DNA of 64,000 nucleotides from CAZCTC01 sp964501335 (GTDB taxonomy: Bacteria > Chloroflexota > Anaerolineae > B4-G1 > SLSP01), in the NCBI GenBank assembly GCA_964501335.1, contig CAZCTC010000006.1:1-64000 (forward strand), written 5' to 3'. The notes beneath the pieces were generated by a model that was given only the letters and a program-made list of their open reading frames with translations, searched no databases and was not told where the DNA came from. The position numbers and the translations under genes are program-made. Shown here piece after piece: positions 28,605 to 38,400 of this stretch. Every line of letters begins with the position of its first letter. Position 1 is the first letter of the stretch.

Positions 28605-28709
28605 AACAGCTCCCTTCTAATACTCATATTCCCGACACTCTTGCCATATCGCAATCTCTTGACTCGCGACTAAATTCTTCCCAGTTTACAACATAAAACT
28701 CCCCATTTT

Positions 28710-28742
28710 ATTATACTGACCAGGTGTGACAGAAGTGTGACA
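28710..28742 (-). promoter_or_regulatory. Candidate promoter and direct-repeat operator of the EAD-NACHT operon
   Basis: On the minus strand a perfect TATAAT (28710-28715) lies about 105 bases before the first gene. No good -35 box is present. Instead two direct repeats GTGTGACA (28724-28731 and 28735-28742, plus-strand spelling), spaced one helical turn apart, cover the -35 region, as for an activator or repressor site. Nothing else is recognised in the 28605-28917 gap. Confidence 0.4.
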
Positions 28743-28917
28743 CAACGCCACCAATCTCTCTCCCTCGACCCATTTCTTAAAAATTTCCTAAAAATCCCCT
28801 CTTCCGTGAACATTTTCCCCTCTGCCCTCGTGTAATGAATGTATCACCGCCCCGCACTGCACCCCCGATAAAAATCTAATATTCATCGCCCTCTCATGGC
28901 CCCAAAAGAGGAGACTA

Positions 28918-29010
28918 ATGTATCACTTTGGATTTCCCAACCGGTCCGATTTACCGTTGGCGTCGAATAAACCCTTTGATCACCCCTTCACCCTCACTTC
29001 GACGATTTAA
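28918..29010 (+). CDS. 30-residue leader peptide ORF before the recombinase
   Basis: ATG at 28918 is preceded by GAGGAG (28908-28913). The frame runs 30 codons (starting MYHFGFPNRSDLPL) to TAA at 29008-29010. That stop overlaps the AAAGGAG ribosome site of the next small ORF. The layout of ribosome site, short frame and stop overlapping the next ribosome site argues for a translated, coupled leader, though a chance ORF is possible. No function is recognised. Confidence 0.45.
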   Translation: MYHFGFPNRSDLPLASNKPFDHPFTLTSTI

Positions 29011-29022
29011 AGGAGAACTGCC

Positions 29023-29241
29023 ATGCAAACAATCCCTCACTCTTACCACAAATGCCGTTCGCACTGGCCCCGACTGCACCGCCGGCGGGCTCTGCGCTTC
29101 CGCCATCCCCGCGCCCATCGCCTGCTCACCATATCCACCCCCAACGTCGATCTTTCCTTCTCCAAAAAAGGCGATTACTCCCTTTCCTTTGAGCGGATTC
29201 CCGGCCCCGCCGGCTGGAAGGAGGATTCCCATGAAAGCTAA
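29023..29241 (+). CDS. 72-residue basic protein translationally coupled to the recombinase
   Basis: ATG at 29023 has AAAGGAG (29009-29015) 7 bases upstream. The product is strongly basic and histidine-rich at its N-terminus (HWPRLHRRRALRFRHPRAHR) and unrelated to anything I know. The stop at 29239-29241 lies inside the recombinase gene, whose ATG (29231) overlaps by 11 bases in another frame, so translation is probably coupled. It could be a small DNA-binding helper (recombination directionality factor or regulator), but that is only suggested by charge and position. Confidence 0.45.
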   Translation: MQTIPHSYHKCRSHWPRLHRRRALRFRHPRAHRLLTISTPNVDLSFSKKGDYSLSFERIPGPAGWKEDSHES

Positions 29242-30289
29242 ACTGGTTAAGCAACTGCCGACGCCCACTGGGCCCCAAATCAACGCCGCCCTGGATCAGT
29301 TAGAAAAAGAGGCCCAGGCCCTCTCCGGTAAAAAACTCATCACCGCCGGCTACATCCGCACTTCTGCCCGGCCGTTGTTCCATACTGACCCACCGGAAAC
29401 GCACAAAGCCCACATCCTCGACTACATCCAAAGTCAGGGCTGGGTCCTGCTGGATTTCCTGGGCGATGTCCACCCCGCCACGCACGCCACCCGCCACCAG
29501 GAATTCCACCGCCTCCAGCAACTCGTCCGGGAAGAACGCATCCAGGCGCTCGTCGTCGCCCGGCTCGACCATCTGAGCAGCGACCTCCCCACCCTCCTGC
29601 AATTCCTCGCCCTCCTGAAACAGCATCACATCCACCTGATCTCCTTCCATGAAGAGATCGATTCCCGGGAGCTCTGGGGCCGCAGCGTGCTCTATCTGCT
29701 GGGGACCCTCGGCGAATTACAGGGAGGATCCGCCGGAGAGGAGATGCGCCGCCGCCGGCTCAACGACGCCGTCAACGGCAAACTGGCCCCCACCTATCGC
29801 TTCGGCTACTGCAAAGGCGACTGCTCCACCTGCACCGATCCCAACGGCCCCGGCTACTGCCCCTATGCCGGCGGCCCCGACCGCCGCGGTCAGGCCTTCC
29901 GCATCCCCCACCCCATCGAAGCCCACGCCGTCGAACTGATGTTTGACTGGTACATCACAGGCGAACTCTCCTTCGCCGACATCGCCCGCCGCCTCAACGA
30001 CCAGCTCTACGGCCTCCCCGACGGACAGCGCGTCAACTTCCGGACCAAAGGTCGCCCCGGCCTGACGGCCCCCCAGCCCTTCGACGCCGACGCCGTCCGC
30101 CACATCCTCTCCAACCCCATCTACGCGGGAATGGTCACCTATGCCGGCTCTACAGAAGAAGGAGTGAAGATTCGCAAGCCCCGAACCCTTTACCCCAGCC
30201 AGGATCATCAGGCCCTGATCTCCTGGGAACGCTTCGAGCAGGCCCAGCAATGCCGCCAGCGCCGCGGAGGCAAACCCCGACAGGAGTAA
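29231..30289 (+). CDS. Serine recombinase (resolvase/invertase family)
   Basis: A 352-residue protein; ATG at 29231 with AAGGAGG (29218-29224) 6 bases upstream. The longer frame from 28928 lacks a ribosome site. The resolvase domain starts with TAGYIRTSA, where Ser45 would be the nucleophile, and continues with ALVVARLDHLSSDLPTLLQF (the usual DRLSR block is altered). A recombinase domain follows (GYCKGDCSTCTDP, FADIARRLND, ILSNPIYAGMVTY, ALISWERFEQ). Oddities: a Cys-rich insert near residues 194-210 and an early end after RRGGKPRQE, so the long zinc-ribbon/coiled-coil tail of large serine integrases is missing. It sits between two defence modules and ends at a strong terminator. It may have mobilised part of the island; no attachment sites were identified. 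Confidence 0.8.
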   Translation: MKAKLVKQLPTPTGPQINAALDQLEKEAQALSGKKLITAGYIRTSARPLFHTDPPETHKAHILDYIQSQGWVLLDFLGDVHPATHATRHQEFHRLQQLVREERIQALVVARLDHLSSDLPTLLQFLALLKQHHIHLISFHEEIDSRELWGRSVLYLLGTLGELQGGSAGEEMRRRRLNDAVNGKLAPTYRFGYCKGDCSTCTDPNGPGYCPYAGGPDRRGQAFRIPHPIEAHAVELMFDWYITGELSFADIARRLNDQLYGLPDGQRVNFRTKGRPGLTAPQPFDADAVRHILSNPIYAGMVTYAGSTEEGVKIRKPRTLYPSQDHQALISWERFEQAQQCRQRRGGKPRQE

Positions 30290-30301
30290 AAGCCCCCACA
30301 A

Positions 30302-30335
30302 AAAGAGGAAGGAACCGTTGGGTTCCTTCCTCTTT
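30302..30335 (+). terminator. Terminator after the recombinase
   Basis: A perfect 15-bp stem AAAGAGGAAGGAACC (30302-30316) with its complement (30321-30335) and loop GTTG, 12 bases after the recombinase stop. The right arm itself ends in TTT. No genes are supported in the remaining 200 bases up to 30539 apart from the next promoter. Confidence 0.85.
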
Positions 30336-30471
30336 CATAAAAAATGCTCCCCTTCCTGTACTATCCGACTATCTCATTGCTCATCTGATCCCATCTGTTC
30401 TGAAAGAAGCCTGAACAATGCCACAAATCCCCCAAAGAGTTGAAACAGCTTTTCCTCAGCTCCTCTGAAAA

Positions 30472-30499
30472 TTGCATTCACAGGGACCGATGCTAAAAT
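30472..30499 (+). promoter_or_regulatory. Candidate extended -10 promoter of the RpoA-CTD-like/helicase module
   Basis: TTGCAT (30472-30477), a 16-base spacer, and TAAAAT (30494-30499) preceded by TGC (extended -10). It lies 40 bases before the start of the 1,648-residue gene. Confidence 0.5.
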
Positions 30500-30539
30500 A
30501 TTAATAGAATGCATTTTTCGTCACGAGAAAAAGTAAACT

Positions 30540-33500
30540 ATGAATAACACCCCCTCGCTCTGGTCTCTAAATAATTCAATTGACCTGTTAGAATTCACCC
30601 TCCGCACCTATAATGCTCTGCGCCGGGCCGGAATTGATACGCTCGGCCAATTGATCTTCCTTATTCAACGAAAAGAATTACGATCTCTCAGAAATGTCGG
30701 GGAATCAGCCGAAACTGAAATTCTACAAAAAACCCGAGCCTATTTAGCCACGCTGGAAAACGTCGATGTAGAAGAACTCTTAAACCCCGCGCTCGAGGAA
30801 TTGATCCCAGTAGATTCCGAAATGAACGCCGGCCCCCCTCCCCCGGCCATACCGGTGCCGGCCTGGCATTATCATTCTATCGCCTGTCTCAATTTACCGC
30901 CCCGCCTTTTCCATCTCCTTGAAAAACATCACTATCTGACGCTGGGAAAAATTGCGGAACTATGCAAACAATCCGCCCCTCACGAAATTGGAATGTTCGG
31001 ATTAGGGCTCAAATCCTTAACGGATTTGAAAAGCGTACTGACTAACTATCTAGAAAAGTTACCCTCCACCGAGTTCGAGCTCAAAGACCTTCCCCCCCTG
31101 CCGACAGAAAACCCAATAATCCGTCATCCGGCCCCCCAAAAAAGCGACCTCCCCTTATGGGAACAAATGCAAAACTGGCTGGGTTCTCTGAAAGGACGGG
31201 AACAGAAAATTATCTACCAACACTATGGATTACAGTCCGCGCCTTTAACACTCGAAGAAATCGGCCAACAATTGGGCTTAACCCGCGCCCGAATTCTACA
31301 GCTTGAAGACCGCGCCCTGACCGCCCTGACACACTCCATCCCACACCAGTCTCTCTACCAGGAAATCATGACAGTCCTGACTGTCGCGCTCGATAAAACT
31401 GGAGGGATTTTGACCTTCGAAGAAGCACCGATCCTCATCACCCCCTATACCCCTCCCGAATGGAATCCCCAAAGCCTGTTTGCTTTGATCGCCAAAATAT
31501 CCGGAGTCGTCACGCATAATACCAAAGCCGAATTATGGCAAAAGAAAGAACTCCCCCTCAGTGAAATCCACCAACAGTTAAACCTGCTCCGGAAAAAATT
31601 GGAACCCGGAGAAAAATGTTATCCCCTCGCCGAATTACGAGGAACGTATCCGCAACTGACAGAAGCCTTCCTCCTGGCCTGTCTGCGAATCCACCCCAAA
31701 ATGCAATTTGACGATCAAGGCCCCTACCTGCAAAACTCCAGGCCTATCCAACCCGACTTTCCCGCATCGGCACCGCAAGAGGCACCCATCACGTTCCCCG
31801 ACATCACCCTTCCCGATCAGATCCCTACCCATACCCTCCTGCTGGAATATGAAGAAAAATTCCAACCTTCCTTAAAAAAAATCCGCCTGTTGGGTGAAAT
31901 TCCCATCTCTCAGGAAGAAGCCACTCAAATCGCCACCCTGTTTAAAGATTTCTTTCAGTTCTTTAAATCCCGGCGCGGCAACCATTCCCTGGAACCGATG
32001 GAAACCATCGAACATTACTATCCCCTGACCTTTGCGCTCTTTATGGTCAATTATGGCATCTATCATTACAACGACGGAGATTACTGGTCGGCAATTTCCG
32101 AGGTACTCCAAAAACAGGTAGATTTCAAATTCAAGCAACTCTTCAAACAGATCGTCCAAAACTTCAAATTGCCTCTCTTTGAAGAATTGACGGAACGGTC
32201 CACCCGTTACGTCAGTTTAATTCTGGCCCATGGCGGCATTCCCGTCTACTGCCTGCGCGACTACTTCAACAACATTGTCCTTCCCGGCATCACCCGCCCT
32301 CAATTTTCAGGATTAGAAGGACGGGAACTGCTCGATCAGATTCTACAAAATTCCTCCTACAGCCAACTCACCGATAAACCCGTCCTCTATTTTCTCGAAT
32401 ATGGGGGAAAGACGGCCGAAGATATCTTCGAACGCTCGCGGAAAATGTTGATCGACTGGCAACGGCACCATCAGCCGCCCACCCCCCTTGAAACTGGCTT
32501 GCCGCCTCACATCGTCGATTTCTTCTCTCCATGGATCGCCCAGCAGGAAATCCAACTGGAAACCAACCGCAATTTGCGCAACCGCCTGCGGCGCCCGGAA
32601 CTCTTCTTAGATCCCTGGGGATTGGGAATCTTCCTGCGATTGCCCGCCCAATCCATTTCAGCGTTGGTCGAAGCCGATCTCAGTTGGAAAATCGCGGCCG
32701 ATGAGCATCTCCAAACCCCTAAAGTTCGAATTATTCGCAAAGAAGATCGGCTGGAAACCAATGAAATTGTCCTACGTATCACCTCGATACCCCAAGAATT
32801 CACCATCACCTTCCGGGCTGGAGATAAAAACTATGACTGGAAAATTATCGGCCTCACCCACGACCATCCCTTGCTGATTTTCGATCCTGCCCGCGGCGCG
32901 CTTCAGAATCAGCTCTTCTCTAAAGAACAATGGATCGTCTATCCGGAAACTCTTACCCTGAACATCCAGGGAGACGCAGCTCCCTTGATAGAAAATTTCC
33001 CGGCTCTCCCCGACGGCGGGATGGGATTGACCTGCCAAAGCTTTGATTTCAGCCAGGCGCAACACCTCTCCCTGCTCGAAGGGGAAAACCTCCGGTATGA
33101 ATTGACCATCCGCCATCAAGAAAAAGCCCCCATTCCGACGCTGGAAGGCGGTTCGATTTTATCCACCGATGCCCTCGAAGATCCGGTTCCCCTCTACGTG
33201 GGAACCGCCCCCTGGCTATCCATTCCTCTGCCGCCGGCGGAAGATCTCCAGGAAACCCTGTCCCAATGGCAATTAAAAATATCGCCTCAAGAAGAAGCGC
33301 TCCCTCCGGAAGGGATCTCGCTCCGGCTAAGCGAACTGCCAGCTCCAGCCCTCAAAGTTCACGCCGGCATCGTGGATCTGGATCTCAATCATCCCGCTTT
33401 GTTGGGAAGAAGGCCCTGCGGCACCTTCAAAATCCAGATAGCCGGCCCGCTCGGCAATGACGCCGGGTTGACCTTCCGAATCGTTCCCCAATTTCAGATT

Positions 33501-35486
33501 GAAGGACTGGACACCCCCTATATCCCCGATCGCCATCAAGGTTCCGCCCCCGTGTCCCTGGAATGTTTCACTGAACTTAACGACGACCTGGTCATGGCCG
33601 ACCACACCGATGATTTGAAAATCGAGCCCCTGAGGCCGGGAAACTTCCAAATCACCGTCCCCTCGGGCATCAGCGCCGTCAAATTGCTCCTGATCAAAGC
33701 CCTCTCCCCTCAACGATCCATCCAGATCCCCATCAATTTACGTCTGAAACGCCTGCGCTGGCGCTGGATCAGCGGAAACGAAATTACAGAAAAATGGACC
33801 GATACGCTGACCACTATCCCCATCCCGGCACTTCAACAAACCACCGCCCCCCTTTTACTGGTTGATTTTCCAGCGCCGGCAACCAACGATCTCCGCCTGT
33901 CACTGCATTTATTGAACACCGCCGGAGCGGAAGAAGCCGCACCGCTGCTCCTGCAACTCCACAAAACCAAAAGCGCCGGGCGTTTCTGGCGGTTTGACCT
34001 GAGCCGCATGGCCGATTCCATCTGCCATTCCACCAGTCCGATTTTGCGGGCCGAATTGCACGGCACCGGATCCGATCAGCTAAAAAAATTCGAGCTCCCG
34101 GTCCTGAGCTTTACCCAGCAAATGGCCGTCGAAAAGCTGGAAGTCCTCGCCTATGCCTCCACCCACCGCTTCCATATCAACGTCAGCTGGGAAGAAAAAT
34201 TCCACCTGCATTCCCGGGTTCTCTACCTCTGGTCATTGTTCCGCCCCTGGCAGACCCCTCTCGTCCACCCGATTCCCGATGAAGCCGGCAATGAATATGA
34301 ATTCTCAATTCCGCGGGAAGAGCTGCCGGGAAGCCGCTATCGCCTGGCGCTGGATGTCGTGGATCCCTGGATCAATCCCCCTCCGCCGCTGATTCCGCCC
34401 GCCCCGCAAACGCCCGGCACCGCGGAGCTGGAACTCGTGCCGCCGGTCCAACGGCTGGAAGCACTCCTGGCCACTCCCTCATTCGGCAATCAACTCGAAG
34501 CCGGGCTGACCCATCTCTCCCTGGAAAAAGCCTGCGAATCCCAAAGCAGTCTCGCCTGGTGTTGTCAGCACCTGATCGACGCCACCGGCCCGGAAATCCT
34601 GACGCTGGCCGGAATTCTGACGGCTTTCCCCAACCCCGATCTGAAAAACGAGTACGGAGAAAACATTATCCACCCCGTCGTCCTGCGCCGGCTGATGGAA
34701 AACAGTTCCCGGGAGTTCATCTCGGACGCCCTGCTGGAAATATTAAAGCCCGCTCCGCCGCCCCGAAAATGGCCCCTGGAAACGGCCCTGCTCTTAAGTC
34801 AGGTCGACATCCCAATCCTGAAATTGCCGGCCCTGCGCCGGCTGCTCCACCTCAACATCGGGCAGGGCTGTCGGCGAATCCTGGAACTCTTAAAAGGTTT
34901 TCAGCTGTCAAAAGACGATGCGGTCGAAATCCTCTTCACCGCCAAAGAAAAAGCCATGGACGCCCTGGCCGAACTTGCCCCCACCGATCCCCTGGCCCCC
35001 CAGATCATCAAATGGTTGACGCTGTTCAATCCGCTCTGGGGGCTCCCTACCGTGAAAACCGGCAACTGGATCCATACCAATGCCGGTTGGGGCCGGATCG
35101 AAAATATCGTAGATCTCCATTCCCATCAAAGCATCGAAAGCTTCCTGGAAGAAGGTCAAAACCATTATCAGCTCACCGTGCAGTTACACCTCCATGAAAG
35201 CGCCGATTTGACCGGCGAAAAAGTCCTGATCAACCTCGAAACCCGGGAAATCCTCTTCCCACACAAATCCAGCCTCTTCATCTGTCCCTATTGCCCGGAA
35301 TTTATCACCGCCCAACGAGAAATCTACAAAACCCATCTGGTGTTAAACCACGGCAATGCCGTTCCCCATTCCAGCCAAAGACTCAATTCCGTGCCGCTCC
35401 AATTTTCCAGTTTCAGCCATCACGATAAAAGTCCCTTTGCTCAGGAGGAAAATGATGACTTCACCCAACCTGCTCCATCCCCTTAA
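30540..35486 (+). CDS. Giant protein with RpoA-CTD-like, sigma-region-4-like and zinc-finger domains
   Basis: A 1,648-residue protein of no family I can name. The first 75 residues match the RNA polymerase alpha C-terminal helix-hairpin-helix fold (TYNALRRAGIDTLGQLIFL, ELRSLRNVGESAETEI). A second, more divergent copy is near 115-175 (FHLLEKHHYLTLGKIAEL). Residues about 213-270 look like sigma-70 region 4 (LKGREQKIIYQHYGL, TLEEIGQQLGLTRARILQLE), a helix-turn-helix. The large centre (400-1550) is a mix of helical and beta-rich segments without recognised motifs. Near the C-terminus, CPYCPEF followed by THLVLNH (about 1582-1605) is a C-x2-C-x13-H-x4-H zinc finger. It overlaps the DruE-like helicase gene by 32 bases, so the two are coupled. 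The position equals that of DruH in Druantia type III, but homology to DruH is untested. A role as DNA-recognition subunit is inferred from the helix-hairpin-helix and HTH modules. Confidence 0.75.
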   Translation: MNNTPSLWSLNNSIDLLEFTLRTYNALRRAGIDTLGQLIFLIQRKELRSLRNVGESAETEILQKTRAYLATLENVDVEELLNPALEELIPVDSEMNAGPPPPAIPVPAWHYHSIACLNLPPRLFHLLEKHHYLTLGKIAELCKQSAPHEIGMFGLGLKSLTDLKSVLTNYLEKLPSTEFELKDLPPLPTENPIIRHPAPQKSDLPLWEQMQNWLGSLKGREQKIIYQHYGLQSAPLTLEEIGQQLGLTRARILQLEDRALTALTHSIPHQSLYQEIMTVLTVALDKTGGILTFEEAPILITPYTPPEWNPQSLFALIAKISGVVTHNTKAELWQKKELPLSEIHQQLNLLRKKLEPGEKCYPLAELRGTYPQLTEAFLLACLRIHPKMQFDDQGPYLQNSRPIQPDFPASAPQEAPITFPDITLPDQIPTHTLLLEYEEKFQPSLKKIRLLGEIPISQEEATQIATLFKDFFQFFKSRRGNHSLEPMETIEHYYPLTFALFMVNYGIYHYNDGDYWSAISEVLQKQVDFKFKQLFKQIVQNFKLPLFEELTERSTRYVSLILAHGGIPVYCLRDYFNNIVLPGITRPQFSGLEGRELLDQILQNSSYSQLTDKPVLYFLEYGGKTAEDIFERSRKMLIDWQRHHQPPTPLETGLPPHIVDFFSPWIAQQEIQLETNRNLRNRLRRPELFLDPWGLGIFLRLPAQSISALVEADLSWKIAADEHLQTPKVRIIRKEDRLETNEIVLRITSIPQEFTITFRAGDKNYDWKIIGLTHDHPLLIFDPARGALQNQLFSKEQWIVYPETLTLNIQGDAAPLIENFPALPDGGMGLTCQSFDFSQAQHLSLLEGENLRYELTIRHQEKAPIPTLEGGSILSTDALEDPVPLYVGTAPWLSIPLPPAEDLQETLSQWQLKISPQEEALPPEGISLRLSELPAPALKVHAGIVDLDLNHPALLGRRPCGTFKIQIAGPLGNDAGLTFRIVPQFQIEGLDTPYIPDRHQGSAPVSLECFTELNDDLVMADHTDDLKIEPLRPGNFQITVPSGISAVKLLLIKALSPQRSIQIPINLRLKRLRWRWISGNEITEKWTDTLTTIPIPALQQTTAPLLLVDFPAPATNDLRLSLHLLNTAGAEEAAPLLLQLHKTKSAGRFWRFDLSRMADSICHSTSPILRAELHGTGSDQLKKFELPVLSFTQQMAVEKLEVLAYASTHRFHINVSWEEKFHLHSRVLYLWSLFRPWQTPLVHPIPDEAGNEYEFSIPREELPGSRYRLALDVVDPWINPPPPLIPPAPQTPGTAELELVPPVQRLEALLATPSFGNQLEAGLTHLSLEKACESQSSLAWCCQHLIDATGPEILTLAGILTAFPNPDLKNEYGENIIHPVVLRRLMENSSREFISDALLEILKPAPPPRKWPLETALLLSQVDIPILKLPALRRLLHLNIGQGCRRILELLKGFQLSKDDAVEILFTAKEKAMDALAELAPTDPLAPQIIKWLTLFNPLWGLPTVKTGNWIHTNAGWGRIENIVDLHSHQSIESFLEEGQNHYQLTVQLHLHESADLTGEKVLINLETREILFPHKSSLFICPYCPEFITAQREIYKTHLVLNHGNAVPHSSQRLNSVPLQFSSFSHHDKSPFAQEENDDFTQPAPSP
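35443..35448 (+). promoter_or_regulatory. Ribosome binding site of the DruE-like helicase, inside the upstream gene
   Basis: AGGAGG lies within the end of the preceding gene, 3 bases before ATG 35452 and 6 bases before ATG 35455. The second is the better spaced start. The 32-base gene overlap implies coupled translation. The upstream in-frame extension from 35356 is therefore rejected. Confidence 0.7.
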
Positions 35487-38400
35487 CACCACTCAACGGG
35501 TGCGCGAAACCTATCTGCGCTACCTGAAAACCGCCTATCCCCTGCAAGACGATCGGCTCAGAACGGACTATTGGAACGCCCTCGAGGAAACCGATCTTTT
35601 AGTAAAAGGCCCCTTGCTGGAATCGACCCCAGAATTTATCAAAGGGCGGTCGATTCGAGAACTGATCGAAGCCGGAATCCTGAATCGAAAGTTTATACAA
35701 CTCTGCGGCCCGGGGCTACCGCTGGACCGCCCGCTTTATTTGCACCAGGACCAGGCCATCGAAAAACTGTGCCGCGACCGCCGCAATCTGGTCGTAACGA
35801 CCGGCACCGGTTCGGGTAAAACCGAAACCTTCTTGATTCCCATCCTCAACCAGCTTCTGGAAGAAGGCTCGGCCCTTCAAGAACCCGGAGTCCGCGCCCT
35901 CTTGCTCTACCCCATGAATGCGCTGGCCAACGATCAACTGAAACGACTCCGTTCCGTGCTCAAAAATTACCCCGACATCAAATTTGGGCGCTATATCGGC
36001 GACACAGAAAAGAAAGAAAGCTGGGCCGAGAAAAAATTCTACCGGCAATTTGCCGATCAGGAACGCCTGGAAAACGAGTTGCTCAGCCGCCATGAAATGC
36101 AACAAAGCCCCCCACACCTGCTGCTGACCAACTACGCCATGTTAGAATATCTGCTGCTGCGTCCTGCCGACAATGCCTTCTTCGACGGCCCCACCGCCCG
36201 CCACTGGAGTTTCATTGTTTTGGATGAAGCCCACATCTACAACGGCGCCATCGGCATCGAAATCGCCATGCTTTTACGCCGGCTGAAAGACCGCGTTACC
36301 GGCAAAACCGGGCGAAAACTGCAAATCATTGCAACCAGTGCCACCCTCGGCCGCGGGGAACAGGACTTTCCTGAAGTCGTAGATTTCGCCTCCCAGCTTT
36401 TCGATGCACCCTTTCAATGGGATCCCCGGGACCCCGCCCATCAGGATATTGTCAAAGCCACCCGGATCGCCCCGCACCCTTCTTCGCCCCAGACCTGGAA
36501 CGAATCCAGCCCGCAATTGTTCACGGAACTTGACGCCGCGCCGCCCAATCCAGCGCCCCCAGAACTCCTGAAAAACTATCTCACCATCTGCCGCCGGTTC
36601 CAGGTCCCCGACCCGGTACTGAAAAAAGCCGTTGAAAATGCTGTCGGCCCGGAAAATGACGAAATCTTAAATCAATTTCTGTACGGATTGCTGAGCGACA
36701 ACGCCCGCCTGGCTGCGCTGCGCTCCCAACTAAACCAGGAACCGCGCTTCCTCAATGCACTCTCCGAGACCTTATTTCCCGACACCACCCTGGCCCGGGA
36801 AGCCGTGGTTTCACTCGTCAACCTGGCCGTCCGGGCCCGCCCGACCGCGGGCTCCAGCTCACTTTTGCCGGCTCGCTACCATGTCTTTGCCCGCGCCCTG
36901 GAAGGCGCCTTTGTCTGCCTTAACGCCCATAAGCATACCGCCGCCGGACAGAGCCGGGTTTCCCTGACCCGGCGTGAAATCTGCCCCACGTGCGGTTCGC
37001 CGATGTGGGAATTGCTGACCTGCACCCGCTGCGGAGCCGCCTATCTGATGGGCCAGATCGAAGAAACAGAGGGCCGCCGGCGATTTATCGGCCTCGCGCC
37101 GGAAATCGCCTCTTACATGGAAGAACCGCTCCATTGTTTTTTAATCGGCAAATCCACCAACAGCATCAATGAAGATGAATGGCTGGAAGAGGCCACCGCC
37201 GAATCAGAAACCGAAGAAAAAATCGGGACCGCCTGGACCCTCTGTACCGGCTGCGGAGCCATCGTTGAAACCGCCCAGGCCCAAGAAAAATGTCCCTGCG
37301 GGGCCGCCGCTTCGCAAGTCGAGCTCCTGGAAATAGAGCTTCCCCATGACCATCAAATCAAAAAATGTACGGCCTGCGGGACGCGCAGCCGCCAGGGCAC
37401 AGTGATCCCGTTCCTGACCGGCCAGGATGCCCCCGTCAGCGTCATCACTACCGCCCTGTATCAATCCCTGCCGGAAGATGAAACCCTGCAAGATTTACCT
37501 GGAAAAGGACGAAAATTGCTGATCTTTTCCGATAGCCGACAGGATGCGGCTTTCTTTGCCCCTTATCTGGAGCGCACCTATCAGCAATTATTACGTCGCC
37601 GCCTCATCATCCAGGCCCTCTATGAAGATGAAGCTGCCTGGGAAGGCCGCCTGCGGCTCAAAGATATGACCCGCCGGCTGCGCTCGAAATCGGAATCCGC
37701 CGGTTTTTTCCGCCCCACCGACAGTTTCGACTTCAGAAATGACCAGATCGATAAATGGCTGATGCAGGAATTCATCGCCCTGGATCGCCGCATCAGTCTG
37801 GAAGGCACCGGGCTCCTCTATTTCCGCCTGAGCCGTCCCGGAAATTGGAAAACGCCGCCCCCTTTGATGGAATCCCCCTGGAATTTCACCCCGACCGAAG
37901 CCTGGAATCTCCTCGAAATCCTGTTCGACACGCTGCGCGTCCAGGGCTGCGTGACCTTTCCTCCCAATGTCGATCCCCGGGACGAGGCCTTTTCCCCGCG
38001 CAACCAAATCTTCTTCCTCGAAAAAGGCAGCGACCTCAAGGCTCCCCCCAATACATTTTCCTGGCTGCCCAGACGCGGCAGCAATCGCCGCCTGGATTTT
38101 CTGCTGAAAATCTTAGAGACCACCGTGCCGGAACTTTCGGCTCAGGGAAAGAAAGCTACCGCCCTGAAGCTCCTGACCGATCTCTGGCAAATGCTCACCG
38201 GCAATCCGGCCTGGAAACCCTATCTGAATGTCGACCGAAAACCCGGCAAAGATATCCGCTTCCAGGCCAACTACGAAATGTGGGAAATCCTGCCTTTAGA
38301 CCCGGACCGCACGCCCCTGTATATCTGCTCGAAATGCAAAAATATCACCGCGCTCAACCTCCGAGATATTTGTGGGACCTTCAACTGCAACGGAAAACTG

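Noticed and set aside
28928..29230. N-terminal extension of the recombinase from 28928
   Set aside because: It lacks a ribosome site and is Pro/Ser-rich; the ATG at 29231 has an ideal AAGGAGG.
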